The notes beneath the pieces are model-generated. The model worked only from the letters and a program-made list of their open reading frames with translations. It was not told the DNA's origin and made no database searches. Shown here piece by piece: positions 31,238 through 40,014 of a stretch of 54,051 nt of DNA. Made by a program: the position numbers and the translations under genes. Position 1 is the first letter of the stretch, and every line of letters starts with the position of its first letter. Origin of the DNA: CAWUKT01 sp963923035 (GTDB lineage Bacteria > Bacteroidota > Bacteroidia > J057 > JADKCL01); the NCBI GenBank assembly GCA_963923035.1, contig CAWUKT010000046.1, positions 1 through 54,051 on the forward strand, written 5' to 3'.

Positions 31238-32809
31238 ATGCAATCAGAATTATTTGACTTCATCAAATCCATGTCCAAGGCCGACAAGCGCTTCTTCCGT
31301 TTGTTTTCCGAGGCCATTGGGGGCAAGGGATCCAAGACCTATCTGGAGCTGTTCGATTGCCTGGATCGGTTGGCGGTGTACAATGAAGAGGAGGTCAAAG
31401 CCCAACTCGGCAATTCCTCCCTGGTCCGGCATTTCTCCACCAACAAAAACCGCCTGCTCAACCAATTGCTCCGGGCGCAGCGGGTCCAGCGGGCCGGCCG
31501 TTCGGTCGATTCCCAGCTCCGGCAATTGTTGGAAGACATTGATTTGCTCTACCAAAAGGGGCTCTTCAAAAACTGCGAAAAGCGCATCTCCAAGGCCCTT
31601 CAATTGGCGCTCAATTACGAAAAGGAACAGGTGGTGCTGAATCTCCTGGACTGGCAATGGCGGATCAAGCAATTGCAATCGATTCGGAAACAGGAGGAGG
31701 CCTTTTCCTTGCAGCTGGAGGAACAAATTGCCTGCATGGAGCGCCTGAACCAACAAAGCGAATTGAAGCAGTGCTTCGAGCAGATTCGCATCTTGGGGCG
31801 CTTGCAACCCCGGGCCCGAACCGAGCAGGTGCGGGCCAAATACGATGGGGTGCTGGCCCATCCGGCCCTGGAATCACCGCCCGATTCCTCCCATTTCCTG
31901 GCCTCGGTCTTTTACTACCTGACCCACGCCATTTACCAGATGTCGTTCCCCCGTTATACCGATGCGGCCAGCTACCTGCGACAGCTGATGCACATCTGGC
32001 ACACCCACGAGGACCAGATCCAGGAATACCCTGAGCTGTACCTCCAAACCAACCACAACTACCTCAGCGCGCTGCTCTTCGGCCACACGGACATGGAAGA
32101 GTTCCAGCACACCGTCCTTCAGTTGCGGCAGCGGGCCAACCTCTCCCGGGCCGCCACCGCCAACCTGACCTGGGTCTCCTACCACCACGAATTGATCTAC
32201 GCCATCAATTTCCGGTCCACGCCGGATACCGTGGCCCTGATGCAGGACATTTCCGATTGGATGGACCGCTCGGCGCCTCACCTGAGCACCACCCGCCAGC
32301 TCAGCTTCTACCACAATTTTGCCATGTTCCATTTTGCGCGGGGGGAATGGTCCCAGACCAACCGCTGGCTCATGAGCATCCTCCAAATTCCGGAGGGCAG
32401 CGAGCGCCAGGACATACGCGATTTTGCCCGGCTCATCCAAATTTTCATCCAGTACCAGCTCGGCAATTTCGACCTCAACGAATACCTGATGCGCTCCACC
32501 TACCGCTACATGACCCGCAACAAGCGCTACCACGAATTCGAGCGGGCCATCATGAAGCTGATTCGGCGGTCGGTCCAGGCGACGAGCAAGTCCGAAGAGC
32601 AGCGGTACATCGATGAATTCAGGAAGGATTTGTTCAGTTTGATGGAGCGGCACGGGCAAAAGTCCATCCTGGGGCTGGATGAAATGCTGTTCTGGACGCG
32701 GGCCAAAACGAAAGGGCTCAGCATGGCCGAAATGTACCGTCAGAACATCGAAACGAATCGGAAATTGCTTCAGCAGAAGAAAAAAGAAGAGTCTCAGGTC
32801 GATTCCTGA
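31238..32809 (+). CDS. Large helical-repeat protein of unknown function
   Basis: 523 residues, almost entirely helical, without a signal peptide. The N-terminus MQSELFDFIKSMSKADKRFFRLF and later motifs (KTYLELFDCLDRL, LLYQKGLFKNCEKRISKAL) suggest TPR-like helical pairs; the pattern recalls a family I have seen in Saprospiria genomes, always uncharacterised. The start at 31238 was chosen because the upstream in-frame part (from 31049) is basic, unconserved-looking sequence. It converges with the sensor kinase, and the two stops overlap by 16 bases. No catalytic motif is visible; a scaffold role is plausible. Confidence 0.7.
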   Translation: MQSELFDFIKSMSKADKRFFRLFSEAIGGKGSKTYLELFDCLDRLAVYNEEEVKAQLGNSSLVRHFSTNKNRLLNQLLRAQRVQRAGRSVDSQLRQLLEDIDLLYQKGLFKNCEKRISKALQLALNYEKEQVVLNLLDWQWRIKQLQSIRKQEEAFSLQLEEQIACMERLNQQSELKQCFEQIRILGRLQPRARTEQVRAKYDGVLAHPALESPPDSSHFLASVFYYLTHAIYQMSFPRYTDAASYLRQLMHIWHTHEDQIQEYPELYLQTNHNYLSALLFGHTDMEEFQHTVLQLRQRANLSRAATANLTWVSYHHELIYAINFRSTPDTVALMQDISDWMDRSAPHLSTTRQLSFYHNFAMFHFARGEWSQTNRWLMSILQIPEGSERQDIRDFARLIQIFIQYQLGNFDLNEYLMRSTYRYMTRNKRYHEFERAIMKLIRRSVQATSKSEEQRYIDEFRKDLFSLMERHGQKSILGLDEMLFWTRAKTKGLSMAEMYRQNIETNRKLLQQKKKEESQVDS

Positions 32810-34158
32810 GGGAGTTCGACAAAAAAGGTACTCCCGGTTCCGACTTCACTTTCCACCCAAATCTTGCCGTGGTGTTGTTCCACCAGCTTCCCCACCAAGG
32901 CCAACCCAATTCCCGTCCCTTTGTACTCTTTCTCGGTGTGCAGCCGTTCAAACATCCCGAAAATCCGATCGATTCTGTCCGAGGGAATGCCGATTCCATT
33001 GTCCCGGAAGGAATAAATCCAGCTTTCTCCGATGGATTGGGCCTCGATCTCCACGCAGGGCGGAACGCCCTGCCGCGAAAATTTCAATCCATTTGAAATC
33101 AGGTTCTGGAACAACTGCCGCAACTTGATCGGATCGGCAATCATGGCCTCCGGCAAATTCCCTTTGACCTCCACCCGCGCTTTCTTTTCGTGGATCACCA
33201 CGGCCAGGTCCTGCAAGACCGAATCCAGCAGTTCGCCAGGCTGTACCGATTGGGGCTTGAGTTGCTGGCTATCGACCCGCGAAAATTCCAGCAGCGCCTC
33301 CATGAGTTGCTGCATGTTCTCGCCGCGTTCGCGGATGAGGCTGATATAGCGCCGCTCCGTCGCATCGAGCCGGTCCTCGGCGGCCTCGCCGAGGATTTCC
33401 ACCATGGCCATGATCGCGCTCAGAGGCGCGCGCAGGTCATGCGAAGCGACATAGGCAAAATTCTGAAGCTGTTGATTGCTTTCGATATAGCGCTCCAATT
33501 CCTCATTTTTCCCCGCCATCTCCTCCTTCGCCAATTGCAGCTGCTGGTTTTGCGTTTTCAATTGCTCATTTTGCCCCTCAATCTGTTCCTTTTGGGTTTT
33601 CAGCACTTTTTGATTGGCCCGAATCTTGATATTGCTGTTTTCCCATCCCCGAAGCAACCGGATCGCAATCAGGATGAAGGTGAGGAAAAAGGACAGGGCA
33701 ATCACCATCTCAAACAAGATATGGTCCCAGGTCTCCGCAAAGTCCAGGGTCAGGGTATACAACAATACGCACAAGCTCGCCCCGGAATAAGCGATGTAGA
33801 AACTCACCATGGGCCATTTTCGGACGAGGTTGAGGGAAATGAGGGCGAGGATGGGAAACAACAGGGGCGCGGCGGCAAATTTGATGCTGGTCAGAAGCGT
33901 AATGCCGAGATAAGTGGTGATGCTGCCGGAAAGGAAGACATGGTAGCCCACAATGGGAGACCAAAACCGGGCGATGGCCCAGCCTCCCGCAAAAAGGATC
34001 GTGAGTACCCCTACAGAAATGGCGATTTCTTCGTCGTAGGCAAAGGCCAGAAGAACCCACAGCAACCCGCAGCAGAAAAGAGATAATCCGCTGATCAGGT
34101 CGAAGAAGTGGCGTCTACCTTCTTCCCCTTCCGTTAAATTAGATTTAAGGAAGCCCAT
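32794..34158 (-). CDS. Sensor histidine kinase, orphan
   Basis: 454 residues. Six to seven membrane helices fill residues 20-170. A coiled coil (about 183-230, EQIEGQNEQLKTQNQQLQL) leads to the HisKA domain with the phospho-acceptor H240 in ASHDLRAPLSA. The ATP-binding domain shows LISNGLKFS (N box), DNGIGIP (G1) and KGTGIGLALV (G2). It should be an active kinase that autophosphorylates on H240, the membrane part sensing an unknown signal. No response regulator is adjacent, so the partner is encoded elsewhere. The stop overlaps the convergent gene by 16 bases. Confidence 0.92.
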   Translation of the reverse strand: MGFLKSNLTEGEEGRRHFFDLISGLSLFCCGLLWVLLAFAYDEEIAISVGVLTILFAGGWAIARFWSPIVGYHVFLSGSITTYLGITLLTSIKFAAAPLLFPILALISLNLVRKWPMVSFYIAYSGASLCVLLYTLTLDFAETWDHILFEMVIALSFFLTFILIAIRLLRGWENSNIKIRANQKVLKTQKEQIEGQNEQLKTQNQQLQLAKEEMAGKNEELERYIESNQQLQNFAYVASHDLRAPLSAIMAMVEILGEAAEDRLDATERRYISLIRERGENMQQLMEALLEFSRVDSQQLKPQSVQPGELLDSVLQDLAVVIHEKKARVEVKGNLPEAMIADPIKLRQLFQNLISNGLKFSRQGVPPCVEIEAQSIGESWIYSFRDNGIGIPSDRIDRIFGMFERLHTEKEYKGTGIGLALVGKLVEQHHGKIWVESEVGTGSTFFVELPQEST

Positions 34159-34266
34159 GAATGGCCAATGCCAGAATAAAATTTCGTTCTCTTAGTCGGG
34201 ACTTAAAATTTACCCTTTCTTGCCCCTTGGTCCAAATATTTTTGTCGATTGAAATGGATTTAAAAT

Positions 34267-34299
34267 GGAACCGGCGCCTGGTTTACAGACGCCGGTTCC
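34267..34299 (-). terminator. Hairpin after the large adhesin gene
   Basis: A perfect 10-bp inverted repeat (GGAACCGGCG / CGCCGGTTCC) with a 13-base loop, 24 bases beyond the adhesin stop. The T-run on the minus strand is weak. Confidence 0.6.
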
Positions 34300-34322
34300 A
34301 TCCATCAGCTTGATACGACCGC

Positions 34323-37300
34323 TTAATCGATGATCAGGAGCTTCCGCTGCTGCCGGATCTCCCGGATTTGGGTCCGCACCAGATAGCTGCCCTGGGCGAG
34401 TTCATTCGCGGGCAAGGCGAGGTGGTTGAAGCCTTCCTGGATCTCCCGGACGCCCCGCCAGACGACGCGGCCCCACAGATCGGTCACGGTGATTTCCAGC
34501 GGCCCGGAACCTGTGGACTGGTAGTCCAGGAAATACCCATTGCCCGACGTCGTCGGGTTCGGATACAAATCGATCAATTGGTCCAGCCCTTGGTGGTAGA
34601 GCATTACCGAATTGCTTTCGGTGGTGGCGCCATTTTGGTCTACGGCGATGACCTGGTAGACATTCGCCCCGACCAAAGGCCGTTCATCGGTCCATTGGTA
34701 AGCCGTCGCCTGACGCGCCGTGACTTCACCCAGGTCTTCCCAGTTGCCATCCGGCTCCATCCGTTGGACCAGATAACGGTCCACATTCCATTCTCCCTCC
34801 ACATCCCAATCCAGGACATTCGTTGCCCCCACAATTTCTCCCCGCAATTCCATCCACTCCACCGGCAAAGGACAAGTCGGAATGAAGACGGTATCAAAGA
34901 CATCACAGGCACCACCACTGACCAGCACCAACAAGGTATCGGCCACCAAGGGATCCGGGTCTGCGAAAGTAGGATTGGAAATGGTGGTATTGGAAAGGCC
35001 AGGATTGGGCGCCCAAGCATAGGTGAAAGGCGTGGGAGGCGGAGGACAAACGGTGAACTGCAAATTCATGAAGCCCGGCAATACCGTTGCGCCCGCAGCG
35101 GTAATGCTGCACCCAGGGCCGGTGGTATTGAAATTGATCATCGTACCATTGTGGCCTGTCGTGGTGGTATAGTTCACAAGCGATGGGTTGCCCGCAATGG
35201 TATTGGAGTTACAGAATTCCACCACCAGGTTGCTCGTCCCATCCCAATCAAAGGGACTGGTCAAGGTGAAGACCGCGAGGCCATTGGCCGGGTTGAAGGC
35301 CGCCGGACCGTTGACGACCGTGGTGGGCAGGAAGCCTACGCCCGTCGACAAGTTGCTCTGGTTGGTACAGCCGATGCTGATCTGAAGGGCATCCAGATCA
35401 AGGGAATCCGCACTGGCAATCGGCACCCCAAGTGCCGTAATCGTTCCACTTTGAACCCCGGCCGCCAACAAATCAGAGGCGCGGTACAGGTACTGAATCC
35501 GCGAATTGTCCGTATTCGAGGGGTTGTCAAAGAAGAAGGGGCTGTAAAATGTATTCGCACTGGCCGTCCCGGTTCCCACTGTCGCCGAATACAGCGGCTG
35601 GGTACACGCGGTACCGTTGACCCCGCAGGAGCCCAGGTTCGGGAAATTCAGCGGTCCGCTGACCACCGCATCCAACTGGAAGGCCTGCGTCGGGCAGTTC
35701 GCCGTGATGGTGGAGTTTGCCGTCACGAAATTGGTACTGTCAATCGCCACGGTGATCTGGTCACCTCCCGTACAGGAACCTCCGCCATCAACGACCAGGT
35801 TATAGGTCGTGGTCGTGGTAGGCTGGGCCGTCGGCGTGGCTGCCGTGGGAGAACTCAAGCCAGTAGCCGGCGTCCAGGTATAATTGAGGCCCGGAGGAAT
35901 GGCTTCGCAATGGTCAAACCGGATATTGGGTCGGAAAAAGGCCCGGGCGGTCCCCACAGGAATCGCGCACCCATCCGTTCCAGCAAAGTCATTGGCATAC
36001 AAGGTCCGGTTGATATTTCCGCCGACATTGTGAACCCGCACATCGGAAGCAGAAGTAGGCGAAAGACCGGTCTGGGGCGTCGAGACACAAATTTCAACGA
36101 TGATGTTTGAAGTACCATCCCAGGTATAATCACTCGTAAAATTGAAGGTGGTATAGCCTACTGCCGGGGTAATGGCCGTAGAAGTCATCACGGTCGTCAG
36201 GCCGGGCACAAAGGTCAGCGACGCATCAAATTCATCCAGGTTGGTACACCCCATCCGCACCACGACATCCGAATTCGTCTGGTTGGCATTCGAGTATTCC
36301 AAAGAGATGGCTGTAATCTTATGTCCGGGAACCAATCCCATCGTATCCAGCTCCGTCTGGGTGAAGATGTTCTGGCGGCGCATGGTAGAGTTGATGCCCT
36401 GGAAAATGAAGTGCGGCCCATAAATACTCGAAGCGAATCCGGCCGGATCTTCGATGAATCCCTGCTGGGACGGTCCGGTACAAGGATTCGAGGTGATCCC
36501 ACAAATCGACGTAATCGTCGGGTTCAGGGTCGTAAGGCCCGTCCCGGGACAGATCGTATCGCCGGCATCCAACAAGACCAGCGGCGCCACCCCATCAATG
36601 GAAATGGTCAGGCTATCCGCCAAGGTACAATCGTCCGCCGAGGTGGCCGAGAGGACATAGGTGGTGGTGTCGGGGGCAAAAATCTGGGTATTGGGATCGG
36701 TGGCATCCGTGACCCCGGTCACCGGGGTCCAGTTATAGGTATAGGTTCCGGGATCCAAGGTCGGATTCGCAAGATACGGTTGGTTCAGACACAGGGTGGT
36801 ATCCGGTCCGGCATCGATGTTGAAGCGCGGAGAAGCCACAACCGTCACCTGGTCGGTCCCGATGCACAAGCCATCCGTCACGTTGACGGTATAGGTCGTG
36901 GTCGCCGTAGGCGTAGCCGTGGGATCGGCGATGGCCGGGTTGTTCAGGTCGGTTCCCGGCACCCAGAGGTAGGTCAGGGTTGGAGGAATGGCCTCGCACA
37001 TGTCAAACCTGAACCGCGGTCGCTGGGCGATGGGGGATCCGCTGGTGATCCCGCAGGCTCCGGCCGCCAAGGAATTGGCGATGTTGGTGACGTTGGCGGA
37101 CAGGTTGTCGTAGCTGATCGTCGAAGCCGCTCCAGTCGCCTGGAGGGGATCCACACAAATCTCGACCACCAGGTTGCTGGTGCCGTCCCACATATAGGGG
37201 AAGTCCAAGGTTTGGTCAGACCAACCCGGAGCGGGAATCCAGGTAAAGGAATTTTTCACCAAGCTCAACCCCGTAAAGAAGTTGGAATTGGGGAACGTTG

Positions 37301-39356
37301 AATCAGGAATACAGCCCATCCGAATCTGCACGCCGGTAATGGGATTGCCGGAAGTCACGACTTCGAGGCCCAACGCATTGATGCGTCCGCCGCCTTGTAG
37401 CCCTGATGCCGCCAACTCGGCCGCCGTGATGATGTACTGCCGCTTGTTGGAAATATTGGTGAGGCCATCCAGTACAAACGGCCCGAAATCCTGGGAAGAA
37501 AAGGTTCCAAACCCGATGGTGTCGACCACATTGGGCCCGGAACAGGGAACCGTGGTGATCCCACATTCCTGGAATAGGACCGAATTCAGGTCGAGGCTTT
37601 CGTTGACGCAAACCGTATCGGGGACTTCCACGACAATTTGAGGAGCCACGCCATCGATGTTGATGTTGATCGTATCGCGGATGGTACATCCGGCGGCAGA
37701 AGTGGCCGTGACCACATACTGGGTGGTATCGATTGGATTCGCAGTGGGATTGACAATGGTGGGATCGGACAAACTATCCGCCGGGCTCCAATTGAAGACA
37801 TAAGGCGAAAAGCCAGTGCCCGTGGGCGTCGCCGAACCATTGATTTGGGCCAGGCCAAAGCGACAGATGGTTGTATCGTTCCCCAAATCGAGGATGAAAT
37901 CCGGCACCACATTGACGGTGATCGTATCCCGGTTCTTACAGACCGGGCTGAGGTCACTCAGCACCTCCAGCATGGCGGAAGTCGCCGGCGCCGTGGTTGG
38001 ATTCGGGCAGTTGGTACAGGATAAGTTTGCCGGGCCACCCGAAATCGTGGACCAGGTGAAGTTTTGCCCCCCTACTACGCCCAATTGTACAGGTCCCCCC
38101 GCCGGGCAATAGGCCAGGTCGGGCCCCGCCTCGGTGGAAGGCACCACCGTGATGTCAAAGTTGAAGATTTGGCTTCCCAAAATGGGGCAGCCGTCATCCG
38201 AAATGCTCACGGTGAAGTTGTGAAATCCGACGTCCCCCGTAGTGGGCGTCCAGGAAAAGGTCCCCGTCACGGGGTTATTGCCGGTCGTGGTAAAGTTGGA
38301 GCCGGGAATGGCCGCCGTCGCATTGGACAGCATCGTAACAATATCGCCAGGATTTGCGTCTCCCGCCACCACATCAAAGGTCAAGGGAACTCCCGGGCAA
38401 ATTTCCACCGAGTTCGAGTCAATTTGTGCGCCGCCTACCAGGTTGACGACATCCCGCGGCATGAGGTCCGGCTGGGTATTGGCGCAGGGCAGCACCACCA
38501 ACTGGATGTCCCGTCGCGTGGTCCCCAACAAAGCGCCATTTCTCCATTCTTCCACTTCCACCGCCACCACAATCACCTGCTGCGGCAGGGTATCGGTCGG
38601 GATGATACAAAGCGAGCCCGTCTGGGGATCGAATTGGACGGCACCAGTGGTATCGAACAAGGGCAGGGTCGCGCTCAATGCCGGCGACGAATACGGGATG
38701 TTGATCCCGGGAGCAGGGCCTTCCTGCGGAGCGACCAGGCTATACGCCAGGGAATCGCCATCGGGGTCGAAGGCGCCGTGGTTGTAGCAATATTGCTGCT
38801 CGGCGCAGACGTAGGGCACCGGCGTGGAGGTGAAAACGGGCGAGCTGTTGCAGAGGCCGCCGGAATTGTCGAGGGTCGCGGAGACAAAAAGGGAGCGGCC
38901 GGCCGGGTTTTGGAGGTTGGTGACGGAATTGTTCCGGCAGCATTCCTCAAAGCTCACCACCCAATCCGGACAGGACTGGGTAAATGTGAAGGTTCCGGTA
39001 TAGATATACTGTTCCACCCCGGGGAGGCAGGTCACACAGGGCGGCGTGGCGCAGGTACTCTGGGCCAACTGCGCGGCACACAAGGGGGAGACCTCCGAGA
39101 TGCTGCCACTATTGGTCAGGACAATATTGAAATTCGCGCCGCAGGAAACGGAAGCGAGATTGATATTGACTGAGTTGGGGGCTCCGATCCCGCTGCAATC
39201 CCGATAAAAGTTCAGGGTAAAGGCGTACTGGTTCCCTCCCAGGCATTGGTAGGACAAATCCAGGCCCTGAGCGTGGGAAGCTCGGAGTGTTTGGGGGACA
39301 GTTAATGTCAGAAGTACAGCTGATAAAAAGCTGATTAGCCAAAATTTAGCTCTCAT
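34323..39356 (-). CDS. Giant secreted adhesin-like protein with T9SS type A sorting domain
   Basis: 1677 residues. A signal peptide (ISFLSAVLLTLTVPQTLRA) is followed by a Cys-rich N-terminal part (LDLSYQCLGGNQYAFTLNFY) and cadherin/PKD-like repeats with TPTATTTYTVNVTDG linkers. A module of roughly 220 residues then occurs three times, marked by CG..., a Cys pair, MGC and WDGTSNLVVEIC. The C-terminus is a T9SS type A domain (IDLYPNPTTSG, then LEITVTDLWGRVVWRG). It should be exported and attached to the cell surface. Many Cys occur in pairs, so disulfides are likely. The function is unknown; adhesion or matrix binding is typical of this architecture. Confidence 0.85.
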   Translation of the reverse strand: MRAKFWLISFLSAVLLTLTVPQTLRASHAQGLDLSYQCLGGNQYAFTLNFYRDCSGIGAPNSVNINLASVSCGANFNIVLTNSGSISEVSPLCAAQLAQSTCATPPCVTCLPGVEQYIYTGTFTFTQSCPDWVVSFEECCRNNSVTNLQNPAGRSLFVSATLDNSGGLCNSSPVFTSTPVPYVCAEQQYCYNHGAFDPDGDSLAYSLVAPQEGPAPGINIPYSSPALSATLPLFDTTGAVQFDPQTGSLCIIPTDTLPQQVIVVAVEVEEWRNGALLGTTRRDIQLVVLPCANTQPDLMPRDVVNLVGGAQIDSNSVEICPGVPLTFDVVAGDANPGDIVTMLSNATAAIPGSNFTTTGNNPVTGTFSWTPTTGDVGFHNFTVSISDDGCPILGSQIFNFDITVVPSTEAGPDLAYCPAGGPVQLGVVGGQNFTWSTISGGPANLSCTNCPNPTTAPATSAMLEVLSDLSPVCKNRDTITVNVVPDFILDLGNDTTICRFGLAQINGSATPTGTGFSPYVFNWSPADSLSDPTIVNPTANPIDTTQYVVTATSAAGCTIRDTININIDGVAPQIVVEVPDTVCVNESLDLNSVLFQECGITTVPCSGPNVVDTIGFGTFSSQDFGPFVLDGLTNISNKRQYIITAAELAASGLQGGGRINALGLEVVTSGNPITGVQIRMGCIPDSTFPNSNFFTGLSLVKNSFTWIPAPGWSDQTLDFPYMWDGTSNLVVEICVDPLQATGAASTISYDNLSANVTNIANSLAAGACGITSGSPIAQRPRFRFDMCEAIPPTLTYLWVPGTDLNNPAIADPTATPTATTTYTVNVTDGLCIGTDQVTVVASPRFNIDAGPDTTLCLNQPYLANPTLDPGTYTYNWTPVTGVTDATDPNTQIFAPDTTTYVLSATSADDCTLADSLTISIDGVAPLVLLDAGDTICPGTGLTTLNPTITSICGITSNPCTGPSQQGFIEDPAGFASSIYGPHFIFQGINSTMRRQNIFTQTELDTMGLVPGHKITAISLEYSNANQTNSDVVVRMGCTNLDEFDASLTFVPGLTTVMTSTAITPAVGYTTFNFTSDYTWDGTSNIIVEICVSTPQTGLSPTSASDVRVHNVGGNINRTLYANDFAGTDGCAIPVGTARAFFRPNIRFDHCEAIPPGLNYTWTPATGLSSPTAATPTAQPTTTTTYNLVVDGGGSCTGGDQITVAIDSTNFVTANSTITANCPTQAFQLDAVVSGPLNFPNLGSCGVNGTACTQPLYSATVGTGTASANTFYSPFFFDNPSNTDNSRIQYLYRASDLLAAGVQSGTITALGVPIASADSLDLDALQISIGCTNQSNLSTGVGFLPTTVVNGPAAFNPANGLAVFTLTSPFDWDGTSNLVVEFCNSNTIAGNPSLVNYTTTTGHNGTMINFNTTGPGCSITAAGATVLPGFMNLQFTVCPPPPTPFTYAWAPNPGLSNTTISNPTFADPDPLVADTLLVLVSGGACDVFDTVFIPTCPLPVEWMELRGEIVGATNVLDWDVEGEWNVDRYLVQRMEPDGNWEDLGEVTARQATAYQWTDERPLVGANVYQVIAVDQNGATTESNSVMLYHQGLDQLIDLYPNPTTSGNGYFLDYQSTGSGPLEITVTDLWGRVVWRGVREIQEGFNHLALPANELAQGSYLVRTQIREIRQQRKLLIID

Positions 39357-39843
39357 TTTTTAACCGTTTAGTCGAGTTTCTACTGAGCTGAGTTTATTTC
39401 AGCTGGCTCCAGTTCAATCTAAAATCGTTGGTTGAAGAGAGGGTGGGATGAAACAGTTCTTTTGGTTGGTCGATTGGATAGAGCCTTTAATTTTACCTAA
39501 CAGTAACTAAAATAGGGATCGTTTCCTTTAACTCAAAGGTATCCAAATGATATATCTTTCTTTGCCCCCCGGATGAAAGATTTGGGGCTGAAAAAGGAAA
39601 ATCAATGCCAATCAGGGAAACCAGAGACTCAATTGTTGGGAATTGAGATTATTCAGAAAATATTGCCTCATCTTCCAAAGGAATGTTGCGGACAGACTCC
39701 CCAATTACCATGTAAGAAACCAAGCCAATTCACCCCATTTTATCTAGCTCTTTTTTTGCATATCCCTCTAAACGAGATAATAGCGGGATAACATCTATGT
39801 AAGATTCCTATGACCTTTTTCAGGATATTTTACATTCGTCTGC

Positions 39844-39872
39844 TTTGAGAATCAAATATTTTTCTATCTTTG
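39844..39872 (+). promoter_or_regulatory. Bacteroidota-type promoter without a following gene
   Basis: TTTG at 39844-39847 and TATCTTTG at 39865-39872, spacer 17 bp. The next plus-strand protein gene is 2 kb away, but an intrinsic terminator lies 35 bases downstream. Confidence 0.4.
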
Positions 39873-39878
39873 TCCTAG

Positions 39879-39947
39879 GTTTGTTTGTTATGGTTAGTTA
39901 GTTTGCCGCCTGTCACTCAACAACCCGTTGAGGGCAGGCGTTTTTTT
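39879..39947 (+). ncRNA. Candidate small RNA of about 70 nt
   Basis: The segment lies between a TATCTTTG promoter box and a strong stem (CGCCTG... / ...CAGGCG, with inner CTCAAC / GTTGAG pairs) that is followed by seven T. Start and end are estimated from those signals. No known RNA family is recognised. Confidence 0.35.
39907..39947 (+). terminator. Intrinsic terminator of the candidate small RNA
   Basis: Outer arms CGCCTG / CAGGCG and inner arms CTCAAC / GTTGAG form a stem with a small bulge, followed by seven T. Confidence 0.75.
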
Positions 39948-40014
39948 ATCCCACACTTTCCCAACAAACCTTTCATCCCCCACAATTCAACTGTCCCTTT
40001 TACGTTCCAGAATT

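Larger units (their letters stand above)
39357..40014. other. Intergenic region with a candidate small RNA
   Basis: 658 bp without a credible protein gene; a 72-residue frame at 39573-39791 has no supporting signal. The part next to the adhesin start is A+T-rich and should hold its promoter. A promoter-terminator pair on the plus strand (39844-39947) may define a short RNA. Confidence 0.5.

Noticed and set aside
34368..36110. 580-codon plus-strand frame inside the adhesin gene
   Set aside because: Arg/Gly/Ile-rich shadow translation. The minus strand has a signal peptide, repeats and a T9SS domain.
38064..39173. 369-codon plus-strand frame inside the adhesin gene
   Set aside because: Same reason; no start signal and no family pattern.
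39573..39791. 72-codon plus-strand open frame
   Set aside because: No promoter, no family pattern, and codon use unlike the neighbours; the region is A+T-rich intergenic DNA.
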